This document shows, in pieces, positions 9,463 to 20,553 of a stretch of DNA of 64,000 nucleotides. The position numbers and the translations under genes are program-made. Source of the stretch: Rebecca billardiae RCC1528 (taxonomy: Eukaryota > Haptophyta); contig OZ251238.1 in the NCBI GenBank assembly GCA_965240325.2, positions 930,001 to 994,000 on the forward strand, given 5' to 3'. Position 1 is the stretch's first letter; each line of letters begins with the position of its first letter. The notes below the pieces were generated by a model. The model made no database searches. It saw only the letters and a program-made list of their open reading frames with translations, and had not been told where the DNA came from.

Positions 9463-12018
9463 ATGGCCGCCGACCGGCCGCCCCGGCGGTCGCGGATGCT
9501 GCTCCTCGTGTGTGCCTGTCTGGCTCTTCGCGCGCATGCGCACGGCGGCCCGGCAGAGGCGCTCGCGCTCCTCCGGCGCGTCCTTCCGCACGACGCCGTC
9601 CCGTACTTCACCGTCGAGCTCCACGACGGCGCCGGCACGGCGGTGTTCGAAGTGCGCACGCGGCCGTGCGCCTTCAACAGCAGCGAGACGTGCGTGGAGC
9701 TGCTAGGCGCGGATCCGGTCGGCGTCGCGGCCGGGCTGCACCACTACCTTACGCGCTACGCGCTGCGATCGAGCTCGTGGGCGGGCGGCAGCCTTGGAGC
9801 GCTCCCCATGCCACGCCCGCTTCCAGCTGTCCGGACGCCCGTGAGCGCACGCCGGTGGTCTGAGTGGACCTACTACGGCAATCAGGTGACGCCGAGCTAC
9901 TCGCAGGCGTGGTGGACTTGGGAGCGGTGGGAGCAGGAGCTCGACTGGATGGCCATGCGCGGCGTCACGCTCCTCGCCACGCTCGGCGGGCAGGAGGAGC
10001 TGTGGTGGCGCGTGTACGGACGGCTTGGCCTCAGCGACACTGAGCTGCAGCGGTGGCTGACCGGGCCTGCCTTCCACGCCTGGGGGCGGATGGGCAACCT
10101 GCGCGGGTGGGGCGGCCCGCTGCCACGGCCCCTCGCGCGGGCGCAGCTCGCGCTCCACGCCCGCGTCGTCCGCCGCGCGCGCGCCCTCGGCATGCACCCC
10201 GTCCTGCCCTGCTTTGCGGGCCATGTGCCCTCGGCCGTGACGCGCGTCTTCCCGAATGCGTCGGTCGTGCGGCAGCCGGACTGGTGCGGCTTCGGCGAGA
10301 CGTACAGCGAGGCGTTCTTCCTCGAGCCCACAGACCCGCTGTACGCGCGGCTGGCGCGCGAGCTCATCCACGAGCAGGCCAGGGCGGGGCTGCTCGAGCT
10401 CGAGCGCACTGGCGCCGACGGCAGCGGCTCGGCTGCGGCAGCGGGCGCGGGTGGGACAGGCCTGGCGCCCTCGACACAGCTGTACGCGTGCGACCAGTTC
10501 AACGAGGTCCGGCCGACGGGCCGGAGCGCCTCGCGCGGGCTGCGCGGGCTGCGCGAGGCGTCGGGCGCGCACATCCGCGCGCTCACGCGCGCCGACCCGG
10601 GCGCCGTCTGGATGCTGCAGGCGTGGCAGTTTCTGGATATTTCCTTTTGGAGCGCGCGCCGGCGGCGCGCGTACCTCGGCGCCGTGCCGCGCGGCCGGCT
10701 GCTCGTGCTCGACCTGTACGCGGAGGTGCGGCCGCTCTGGCGGCAGACGGAGGCGTTCGGCGGCCACCCCTTCGTGTGGTGCATGCTGCACAACTTTGGC
10801 GCCAACTCGGGCCTGTACGCCAAGCTGCCCACAGTGCTGACCGCGCCGCGCGCCGACGCGGCCGAAGCGGCTCGGCTGTGGGGCGGGCGCGTGGCCGGCG
10901 TCGGCGTCTGCATGGAGGGGACCGGCACGACCGAGGCGGCGTACGACGCGCTCTTCGACGCGCAGTGGGACTTGGACGGAGCCGGAGGCGCGGCCGCCGA
11001 CGTGGCGCATGCCGCCGACCCAACCGCGGCGTGGCTGGACAGGTGGGTCGCTGCTCGGTACGGCTCGGCGCGCGACGACCGCCCGTTCCGGGCGTGGCAG
11101 CAGCTGCGCCGCACGCTGCTCTCGGCAGACAGCTCCCTCGACGCGGAGGTGCAGGGCGCGCCGGTGTCGATCATGACCCGCCGGCCGGCGCTGTCCATGG
11201 AGCGCTCGGGCTTCCAGCCCACCAAGCTCTTCTACGATCCGGCTGAGCTGCTGCCTGCCTGGGAGCTGCTGCTGGGTGCCGCCACGGATGCGTGCGCGCC
11301 GGCAGCCGAGGCGCCGGCGGTCACGGCCGAGCGCGGCGACGCGGCGCGTGGGCGCCCGAGTGGCGGCGCGGCGGCACGGCCGGCGTGCCCGCCGACCCTC
11401 GTGCACGACTTGCTCGACGTGTCGAGGCAGGTGCTCTCCAACCTCATGCTGCCGCTGCATCGGCAGCTCGTGGCCGCGTACGGCGACGCGGACGCCGCCG
11501 CCGTCCGGCGCGTGGGCGCTCGGATGCTCAGGCTGATGCGCGATCTGGACGCCGCGCTTGGCACAGCGCGCGGCTGGCTGCTCGGCCGCTGGCTCGCTGA
11601 CGCGCGGGAGCTGGCCTCGGGGCTGGAGCAGCGCGCCGAGCTCGAGGCGATGCTTGAGTGGAACGCCCGCAACCAAGTCACCCTCTGGGGGCCGGCCGGG
11701 GAGGTCGCCGACTACGCCTGCAAGGAATGGGCAGGCCTCATCCGGAGCTACTACGTGCCGCGCTGGGAGCTGTTCGTTCGCGCGCTCGAGGCCGCAGCGC
11801 GCGCGCAGAGCGCCTTCGACACCGACGCCTTTGCGCGTGAATGCCTTTCGCTCGAGCGTGCCTGGCAGCACAATTCGAGCGAACGCTTTTCGTCCGAGCC
11901 AGTGGCTGATGATGGGACTCGTCTGATGAGTCCGGTCGTCGAAGCGGTTGCACGGCTGCATGATCAGTACAGTCTGACGACGCGCGTCGCCATCAGCACG
12001 CATGATGCGCGTGAATAG
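9463..12018 (+). CDS. NAGLU: Alpha-N-acetylglucosaminidase, GH89
   Basis: Single exon, 851 aa (human enzyme 743). Removes terminal alpha-N-acetylglucosamine, in animals from heparan sulfate in lysosomes. The second ATG, at 9496, begins a signal peptide (MLLLVCACLALRAHAHG), so the protein enters the secretory or vacuolar route; either start is possible. The GH89 signature runs from WSEWTYYGNQ through MRGVTLLATLGGQE to FAGHVPSAVTRVFPNA. The two catalytic acids align as Glu348 (in DQFNE) and Glu421 (in LLVLDLYAE), followed by WCMLHNFGAN. The C-terminal helical domain (NQVTLWGP, YYVPRW) is complete. The excess length is in Ala/Gly insertions. An alga is not known to make heparan sulfate, so the natural glycan is probably different. 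Confidence 0.95.
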   Translation: MAADRPPRRSRMLLLVCACLALRAHAHGGPAEALALLRRVLPHDAVPYFTVELHDGAGTAVFEVRTRPCAFNSSETCVELLGADPVGVAAGLHHYLTRYALRSSSWAGGSLGALPMPRPLPAVRTPVSARRWSEWTYYGNQVTPSYSQAWWTWERWEQELDWMAMRGVTLLATLGGQEELWWRVYGRLGLSDTELQRWLTGPAFHAWGRMGNLRGWGGPLPRPLARAQLALHARVVRRARALGMHPVLPCFAGHVPSAVTRVFPNASVVRQPDWCGFGETYSEAFFLEPTDPLYARLARELIHEQARAGLLELERTGADGSGSAAAAGAGGTGLAPSTQLYACDQFNEVRPTGRSASRGLRGLREASGAHIRALTRADPGAVWMLQAWQFLDISFWSARRRRAYLGAVPRGRLLVLDLYAEVRPLWRQTEAFGGHPFVWCMLHNFGANSGLYAKLPTVLTAPRADAAEAARLWGGRVAGVGVCMEGTGTTEAAYDALFDAQWDLDGAGGAAADVAHAADPTAAWLDRWVAARYGSARDDRPFRAWQQLRRTLLSADSSLDAEVQGAPVSIMTRRPALSMERSGFQPTKLFYDPAELLPAWELLLGAATDACAPAAEAPAVTAERGDAARGRPSGGAAARPACPPTLVHDLLDVSRQVLSNLMLPLHRQLVAAYGDADAAAVRRVGARMLRLMRDLDAALGTARGWLLGRWLADARELASGLEQRAELEAMLEWNARNQVTLWGPAGEVADYACKEWAGLIRSYYVPRWELFVRALEAAARAQSAFDTDAFARECLSLERAWQHNSSERFSSEPVADDGTRLMSPVVEAVARLHDQYSLTTRVAISTHDARE

Positions 12019-12717
<699 letters not shown>

Positions 12718-14438
12718 CTATACCATCTGCTCGTCGTCGACTTGCTGTGCGGCGTTCGCCATTGCCGCCAGCAGCGGAGCGTGAGAACCGCAAAGCATCG
12801 CGGTCGCCAACACCGCGGCAGCGGCGGCACGGGCACGGGCTGTGTTGATGCCATCCACGCCGCCGGCTCCCGACGGCTGGCCTGTGCTCTCGGGTGGCAA
12901 GATTGGGTGCCAGCACGGTGGGGCATTATGCTGATTAGTGCGCTGCGCCCGCATCGGCGCGGCCGCCGCGGCAGCACTCGCAGTGTGCGCGCCATGCAGC
13001 GCAGCCAGCCCTTCTCCAGGCCACGTCTCCACTCTGCCGCCGCCGCCGCCGGAACCGGGCCAGCAAGGTGTCGCGCTCTCGCGGTCGGCGCCGGGGAGCA
13101 CAGCGTCATGCAGCGCCGCGAGCAGCGCGTCCATCGTCGCAGCACGCTGCGTTGGGAGTGCCGGCTGCCTGCACAGATGGCTGCCAAGGCGTTGCGTAGC
13201 GCCAGCGGCCATTTCGCCGTCGCTCTGCGCGCGGAGTGTGCGGAGTGCTGCGTCCTCAGCACCCATGCCGTACGACAAGCTGGTGGCGCGAGCATCGCCG
13301 CCGTGCGAGAGGCGTGACCAAGCTTGTTGTTGATGCGGCACGCCCACATCCAGGGCCGAGTGCTGGTTCGGCGGCTCCAACGACGGCAGGATGGCCGCTG
13401 CGGGCGGCACGCCCTCTGCACTCGGCCGAGCAGCTGGCGGCCGCTGTGCGCCAGCAAGCGCCTGGGCGGCGGCGCCGCCCATGAATGCGCTGCTGCCGCC
13501 ACCCTCCTCGCCCTCCATCGCCACCACCATGCCATGCGCGTGGCTCGGCAGCTGCGCCCACGTGGGCACAGCGGATTGAGCGACGTGCTGCCGATGATGA
13601 TGCCCATGCTGCTCTGCGACCGGCAGCTGCACCCGTCCGTGACGCACGGCGCTGGCCCTCACAGGCGCGAGCTGCGTCGTCTGCAGGTGCAGAGTGGCAG
13701 CATCTGCGCCCTGAGCGCCGCTGGTCGCGCCGCCAACGCGGCCCGCGCCCACAACAGCGGCAGCGACGGGCACGCCCCACTGTGGGAGATCAGGCCGAGG
13801 AGCGCGGCCGTCGTCTCGCGCGCAAAGCGGTGGTGGCACCCCCGCCAGTGGGAGCGCCACGGCCACGGGCGTGTTCACCGGCTGGTTCCGCAAAGTCGCC
13901 ACAGGAACGGGGATTGCCGGGACCGGAGGGCCTGCGAAGGACGAGCAGCAAGGCTGCTGCGTTTCAGCGTTCGCGACGGGCAGCGCGGGCTCCCCGTTGT
14001 CGCTTGCCTGCTTGAGAAGCGCGTAGAACCGATTCTTGATCGCGTGGCCGCTTCGACCCGGCACCACGTCGCGAAGTCGCGACCAGCGCTGTTGCACGCC
14101 GTGCGCGGGCGGGCGGGCGCGGGCGCGGGTGAACAGGCCGGTCTGGTGCGCGCATTGCGTCGCATCGCCTCGCGAGGCGGTTCGCCCGGCGCATCGCGGC
14201 GCACCTGGCCACGGCTGTGAACCCCTTGCCAGACCAGCGCGTCCTCCTCCGGTGTCCACGCCTCCTTGTTCACTCCGGGACGCAGATGGTTCCTCCAGCG
14301 CTCGCGGCATTGCCAGTCGTTGCGCGTGCCGTGCAGCCGGGCGATCTCAGTCCACCGTGCAGGGCCGTGCTCGTCAACGAGATCGCGAAGCCGCTTGTCC
14401 TCTGCCTCGGACCATGCGCGTCGCCGCTGTCCTCGCAT
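12718..14438 (-). CDS. Two-repeat Myb transcription factor
   Basis: Two exons on the minus strand: 14438-14205 and 14088-12718, 534 aa. The 116 bp intron begins GTGCGC and ends CAG. Residues 1-105 are two Myb repeats: RRAWSEAEDKRL...WTEIARLHG...RERWRNHL and KEAWTPEEDALVWQGVHSRG, joined across the intron to QRWSRLRDVVPGRSGHAIKN then RFY. The spacing of Trp residues and the GR...IKNRFY helix fit R2R3-type Myb DNA binding. The remaining 430 residues are low-complexity Ala/Pro/Gln-rich, suited to activation. The intron is placed inside the second repeat because only that junction restores the repeat. The ATG at 14438 is directly before the first repeat; an open frame continues upstream without support. 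Confidence 0.85.
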
Positions 14439-15152
14439 GGGTCGAGCGCTCCTGATTGTCGTGTGCGATGCTGGGTTAGATGCGGGGATGAGGAGACGGC
14501 TCGACGATGCGACTTGGCACGACGTGCTCGCTCGGCACAACACACTGAACCTTCTGTGAAAGGGAGTGCAACCACTTTTGATATGGCCGTTCCCAGAAGG
14601 GCGTACATCACTAGGTGTCATTAACGCAAATTGGGCTCGGGCAGCCGACCTACATATTTGATAATCATAATTCAGTTTCGCGAACGCTTGCACGCCGCCA
14701 TCATTGTTTATGATACCGGTTTGCACCGATTCCGGTACGAATGCTCATATGATCATTTTAATCACCTTCATAGAAGGGCTGAGTCGCTGTACTCTCGCCT
14801 TCCAACGTATTAACTACGATACTGAAAAATGAAAACTTCCACCTAGAGGGCGAGGCTGCTCTCAATGAATAGGCTCAGCAACCTCGCGAGTCACGACCGC
14901 CGGAAATAGGCCTGCGTTTTGAAAGCTGAGAGCGTGAATACAACCTGGCGGTCGACCTAGAGTCATTAACGCACCCGCGACCCGCGAACTTTTCCGAATC
15001 ATACTCACAATCATCATCTTGCTCACATCTGGAAACCCATCACCGCCGCCAACTTGTAATAGTCTGGCGGTGCACCGTTTCAAGTTGGGTTCCCATAATA
15101 TATTCAATATTATCATAACCAATGTGCTCGGCGACGGGACGACGAATGTGAG
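14439..15152. other. Intergenic, no gene seen
   Basis: Balanced composition, no recognisable coding segment on either strand. Presumed promoter of the Myb gene at the left and left flank of the inverted-repeat element at the right. Confidence 0.4.
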
Positions 15153-15783
15153 ACCAAAGGACCATCAAATACCTAGGAGAGAAACTCGTTGGTTTCGTCA
15201 GTCGGATCTGGTGGTCGACGAAACCCAGGGTGCCGAGCAGAAGCCAGGTCGGAATGGCGAGGAGGCGGCCCTCTCCGCCCCGACCCACGATCCGCGTGTC
15301 TTCAGCGGGCACATGGGCACCGCCGTGGTCTCGGACGGGGCTCGTGTGAAGGGGACGCCCGGCCGGCACACTGGCACCCCTCTCGCGTGCCTTGGTTCAC
15401 CTCCTCCGTGCCTTCAGTGGGAGCACGCGCCTTCCGGTTCCATGCTCCCATTTGGCGTGCGCGGCGGCTCCGCGACTCGTGTGCAGCACTGCGTGGGCGA
15501 CCAAACGTGGGTGAAGTGCCCTGGTACCGCGGGGTGTGGTGCGTGTGGCACGCCAAACGAACTTTACCCACGTTTTCTTGCGAACTCGACGCCACGTACG
15601 TGTTGCCTTGCGTTGTGGCTGGGCGCCCATCCGAGTAGTGGCGAGCACGCCCTCAGGAGAGGTGAGGCGGGCATGGTGATGGCGTGTGCGGGCGCACAGC
15701 AACATTCTGGAGCATGTGCGTGCATGCGCGAGCGCTGGTCGACGGACCGCGCCTACCTGTGGCACGCGCGCGCTCACGCGCTG
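15153..15783 (+). repeat. Left arm of the inverted repeat
   Basis: Inverted copy of 17010-17682, differing by few substitutions, one deletion of about 50 bp near 15207, and a small change at the inner end. Confidence 0.85.
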
Positions 15784-17009
15784 CTAATCTTTCCCACCCG
15801 ACCAGTGTGGTGAACTGGCTTGAGCGGCGTTGCACTTGCAAGGGCACGCTCGAGCACAGAAGCGGTTAGAACACGTTGCGCAGGTCGTGTGTACCCTACG
15901 CCGCTGCGCCAACGCGCTCCCCTGGTTTTGGTCGCCCAGGCAGTGCTGCACGTGATGCGCTGTCGGCACAGGCCGAGTGCTGCGCCGTTCAGCCCCCTCC
16001 TGTTTGGCGCGCTGTACGAGTCAAGCACGGCATGCATGGTCGACTAGCCCGCCGATCAGACAGCAGCTGCTCGTCATTATTGTGGTCGCGGCCCAATAGC
16101 AAACAGCGGGGGCCTGGCGGCCGTGTCCCGTTAGGGCTGGTCGAACACAGCGCGTCTAGGACGCGACGGAGGACGGGAGGAGCTTGCCAGGGCCGGCAGA
16201 CCCGACGACGATGGGACGAGTTGACCGTTCAGCGCTGACTAACAGTATCATCCGGTGGCGCGCTGCAGGCGCGCGCGAGCGGCGCGGCACCGCGGCACCG
16301 CACCGCCGGGTTCTGCAAGGCCCACCGAGGCGCATGGCGAGGCGCGTGTCGATGCAGTCGTTGCTGCGCACGGCCGCTCGGGAGTCGGGCACGACGGCGC
16401 GGCAACGGCACGCACCGCGGACCATGGCCCACCGGTCTGCAGGCGCGGGGCGAGTTGCGCAGGCCACAACCTGCACGGCGTACCGATGCAGACGTCGCTG
16501 AGCACGGCCCTTAGCAGAGTCACCGGCCAGGAACACACGCTGCTCAACCGCAGTGACGCGCGGCGGCGCGGCCGGGCAGCCGCGGCACACACTCCCGAGT
16601 CGGAGGCCAGTCTGACTCACTCCGACGACTCAGCATTGATGACACGACTGATGATAGTGCGGCGGGCGTGCGGCGCCCCTGAATAATAGCAATCGGCCCT
16701 AGCCTGGTGCTCGCAGTCACAGAGTTGGTCATCACTCACCAGTGTCAGGCCCTCTAGCGAGACCAGCTCAGCCACCGGCAGCCACACGAGCTAATCACAG
16801 CGCGAGCCCGGGCGCACGGCTGCTGCTCGTGCTGCGCCGCGCGCTGCTGCTGGCTCATCCACATCGCCGGCTCATGCCTTTCCGACTGGCTCGTCGGCAT
16901 ACCTGCCTGAATCTGCGCCGGCACAGGCCTCATCGCGAGCAGGCGCCGACTGGCGTTGCTTGAGCAGGCATATACCCGCCTCGATGCCAACCTCGGTGGA
17001 CCCACCGCA
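15784..17009. other. Unique centre of the inverted-repeat element
   Basis: No recognisable protein. It contains a short segment near 15920-15955 (TTTGGTCGCCCA, GCAGTGCTGCAC) that resembles part of the arms, suggesting an older, eroded copy. Confidence 0.4.
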
Positions 17010-17682
17010 GCGCTGAGCGCGCGCGCGCGCGTGCCACAGGTAGTTGCGGTCCGTCGACCAGCGCTCGCGCATGCACGCACATGCTCCAGAACGTTGCTGT
17101 GCGCCCGCACACGCCATCACCATGCCCGCCTCACCTCTCCTGAGGGCGTGCTCGCCACTACTCGGATGGGCGCCCAGCCACAACGCAAGGCAACACGTAC
17201 GTGGCGTCGAGTTCGCAAGAAAACGTGGGTAAAGTTCGTTTGGCGTGCCACACGCACCACACCCCGCGGTACCAGGGCACTTCACCCACGTTTGGTCGCC
17301 CACGCAGTGCTGCACACGAGTCGCGGAGCCGCCGCGCACGCCAAATGGGAGCATGGAACCGGAAGGTGCGTGCTCCCACTGAAGGCACGGAGGAGGTGAA
17401 CCAAGGCACGCGAGAGGGGTGCCAGTGTGCCGGCCGGGCGTCCCCTTCACACGAGCCCCGTCCGAGACCACGGCGGTGCCCATGTGCCCGCTGAAGACAC
17501 GCGGATCGTGGGTCGGGGCGGAGAGGGCCGCCTCCTCGCCATTCCGACCTGGCTTCTGCTCGGCACCCTGGGTTTCGTCGACCACCAGATTCAAGATCCG
17601 ACAGCGTCCCTAACCAAAAACCACTGTGGGCAGACCGACGAAACCCGGAGTTTCTCTCCTAGGTATTTGATGGTCCTTTGGT
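17010..17682 (-). repeat. Right arm of the inverted repeat
   Basis: Inverted copy of 15153-15783, longer by about 50 bp near the outer end. Arms diverge abruptly inward of about 17010. Confidence 0.85.
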
Positions 17683-17822
17683 GAGACGAACTTTACCGGT
17701 GCGCGGGTAACATGCTCCGGGACCAACCACCCTTGCTCCGGAACTCATGAACATCCCCAGCCCGGTCCGGTCCGGCCTCCTCTAATCCGCTCATCGCTGC
17801 AATCTGCCGGACCTTACCCGCC

Positions 17823-19412
17823 ATGCTGACCGCCCTGCTACTAACGGCAGGGATGGGCGCGCGGCGCGCGGAAGGCTGGACGTACTTCCGCGGCTACGTG
17901 TCCAATCGCGACACCATCGGGGAGGCGAGGGGCGTCACGCTGGACGAGGCGAAGTCGCGCTGCGAGGCCGATCCCGAATGCAAGGCGTTCACGTACACAA
18001 CGCGCGCTGTCGGTGGGCAGGTGGCGACGTACCATGTCTTCTTCAAGGGCGGCGTGACGGTGGTCGACGATCCGCTCTGGATCTCGCTCGTCAAGACACG
18101 CGACGACCTCGGGCACAGCGCCCACCCGTCCGTGCGCAGGGGGGACAAGGACGCCGGCTGCGGCGAGCTCTCACTCGAGACGCTCGATAGCCGGACGCGC
18201 GCGCTGCAGCAGAAGATCGACGAGTACGTCGAGCATCACAGCATGAACCGGCAGTCCGCGAAGGCGAGCAAGTGCTGCGCCGCGCTCCGCGGGGAGCCGG
18301 TGCGCGGCGACGCCACCGAAGTCGCCGACGAGCGCTGCATGACGCGCGAGGTGCTCGTCACCCTCGAGACGGGCTGTCAGGACAGGGTCTGTACCGAGCG
18401 GGTGGCCGAGCTTCGAGAGCGGATCCACGGGCTGTGCGACGCGCTGAACCGGATCGACTGCTCGCCGCCGATCTGCCACGCATTCAGGCACGACTCGGCC
18501 GTCGCGCGCCTCGCCCTCGCCGCGTCGCGGCGCGACGCGCAGCCGTCGCAGTGGCGCGCGGGCTCAGGCTCGGCGCTTGGCGCCTCGCTGGGCGAGCCGG
18601 GAGCTGCCGCGCCCGACGACGGCTTCGGCGCGGCGCGCGGCGGGGCCGGCGTGGGCCTGTCGGCCTCGCCACTCGACGGCGTGCTCGTGGGCTGCATCGA
18701 CCTCAGCGAGCTCTCGCGCGTCGACGCGCAGCACTTCCGAGCCTTCTTCGAGCCTCCATCCGCGGCGGCGATCGCGGCGAGCGGCGGCGCGGGCCGGATG
18801 GCCGGGGGGCGGCGCGCTGACGCACTCGACGCGCGCGCGCGCGGCACGGTGCTCGCGTGCGCGCGCGCGTGCGCCGAGCACGCGAACGGCACCACGTACC
18901 TCGCCGTCGAGCGCGGCGCGTGCGCATGCGGCGTTGTCTTCATCCACAGGGAGAGAGACTACGTGCGGGGTGAGCAGTGCGGCGCGCCGTGCCGCCGGGA
19001 GTCGGCGCGGGTCGCACGCGCGGGCGTGAGCCTGCCGTGCGGCCGGCGAGACCACGTCGCGGTGTACTCGACGCGGCGACTACTGACGCTGCAGACGATC
19101 ACCGCCGGCACGGACGAGTCGACGCGGGCATGGGAGCTCAGAGGCGCCGTCCTCCAGTGGGGTGAGCAGTCCGGCTTGCCCGCACACGGTCCGTCCACGA
19201 TGGCACTCCTGGGCGCGTGCGCGTGCGCGGCGGCACTTGCACTCGCGGCGGTGGGCGCGGCGGCGCGGCTTTACAGAGTGCGTGATGCACATTCGCATGC
19301 AGAGGCGGCCGGTGTGACGCCAACGCCGCCGGCGAGCCGCCAACCAGCGGCATGCCCGAAGGACGACGTGCACGATGCAGCTGGGCCAGCTGGCAGCTGG
19401 GCACGGCTGTGA
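17823..19412 (+). CDS. Secreted or membrane protein with PAN/apple-like and WSC domains
   Basis: Single exon, 529 aa. The N-terminus is hydrophobic (MLTALLLTAG), probably a signal peptide. Residues about 18-85 resemble a PAN/apple module: GWTYFRGYVSN...SRCEADPECKAFTYT. A Cys-rich helical middle follows (KCCAAL, CMTREV, GCQDRVC, CSPPIC). Residues about 286-420 fit a WSC domain: GVLVGCIDLSE, then ACARACAEHANGTTY, ACACG, CGAPC and CGRRDHVAVYS. A transmembrane helix near residues 459-480 (GACACAAALALAAVG) precedes a short cytosolic tail. WSC and PAN modules bind carbohydrates or proteins in other eukaryotes, so a cell-surface role in glycan or matrix contact is likely. No catalytic domain. Confidence 0.75.
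   Translation: MLTALLLTAGMGARRAEGWTYFRGYVSNRDTIGEARGVTLDEAKSRCEADPECKAFTYTTRAVGGQVATYHVFFKGGVTVVDDPLWISLVKTRDDLGHSAHPSVRRGDKDAGCGELSLETLDSRTRALQQKIDEYVEHHSMNRQSAKASKCCAALRGEPVRGDATEVADERCMTREVLVTLETGCQDRVCTERVAELRERIHGLCDALNRIDCSPPICHAFRHDSAVARLALAASRRDAQPSQWRAGSGSALGASLGEPGAAAPDDGFGAARGGAGVGLSASPLDGVLVGCIDLSELSRVDAQHFRAFFEPPSAAAIAASGGAGRMAGGRRADALDARARGTVLACARACAEHANGTTYLAVERGACACGVVFIHRERDYVRGEQCGAPCRRESARVARAGVSLPCGRRDHVAVYSTRRLLTLQTITAGTDESTRAWELRGAVLQWGEQSGLPAHGPSTMALLGACACAAALALAAVGAAARLYRVRDAHSHAEAAGVTPTPPASRQPAACPKDDVHDAAGPAGSWARL

Positions 19413-20553
<1,141 letters not shown>

Larger units (their letters stand above)
15153..17682. mobile_element. Large inverted-repeat element, possible foldback transposon
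   Basis: Two long near-identical arms in inverted orientation, about 15153-15783 and 17010-17682, flank 1.2 kb. The outer ends begin ACCAAAGGACCATCAAATAC. The left arm lacks roughly 50 bp present in the right arm (near 17590-17640). The flanks are GAG on both sides (15150-15152 and 17683-17685), a possible 3 bp target-site duplication. Both arms keep an open frame of over 200 codons with the same translation (for example TWVKCPGTAGCGACGTPNEL), but other frames are open too and I recognise no transposase. A diverged fragment related to the arms lies inside, near 15920-15955. High arm identity points to recent duplication or gene conversion. Confidence 0.6.

Noticed and set aside
9703-12003. 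Long minus-strand frame antisense to NAGLU
   Set aside because: Shadow of a GC-rich gene; no domain, and the plus strand encodes a complete enzyme.
15019-17594. Protein-coding gene in the arms of the inverted repeat
   Set aside because: Several frames on both strands are open, none has a recognisable domain, and base composition explains openness.
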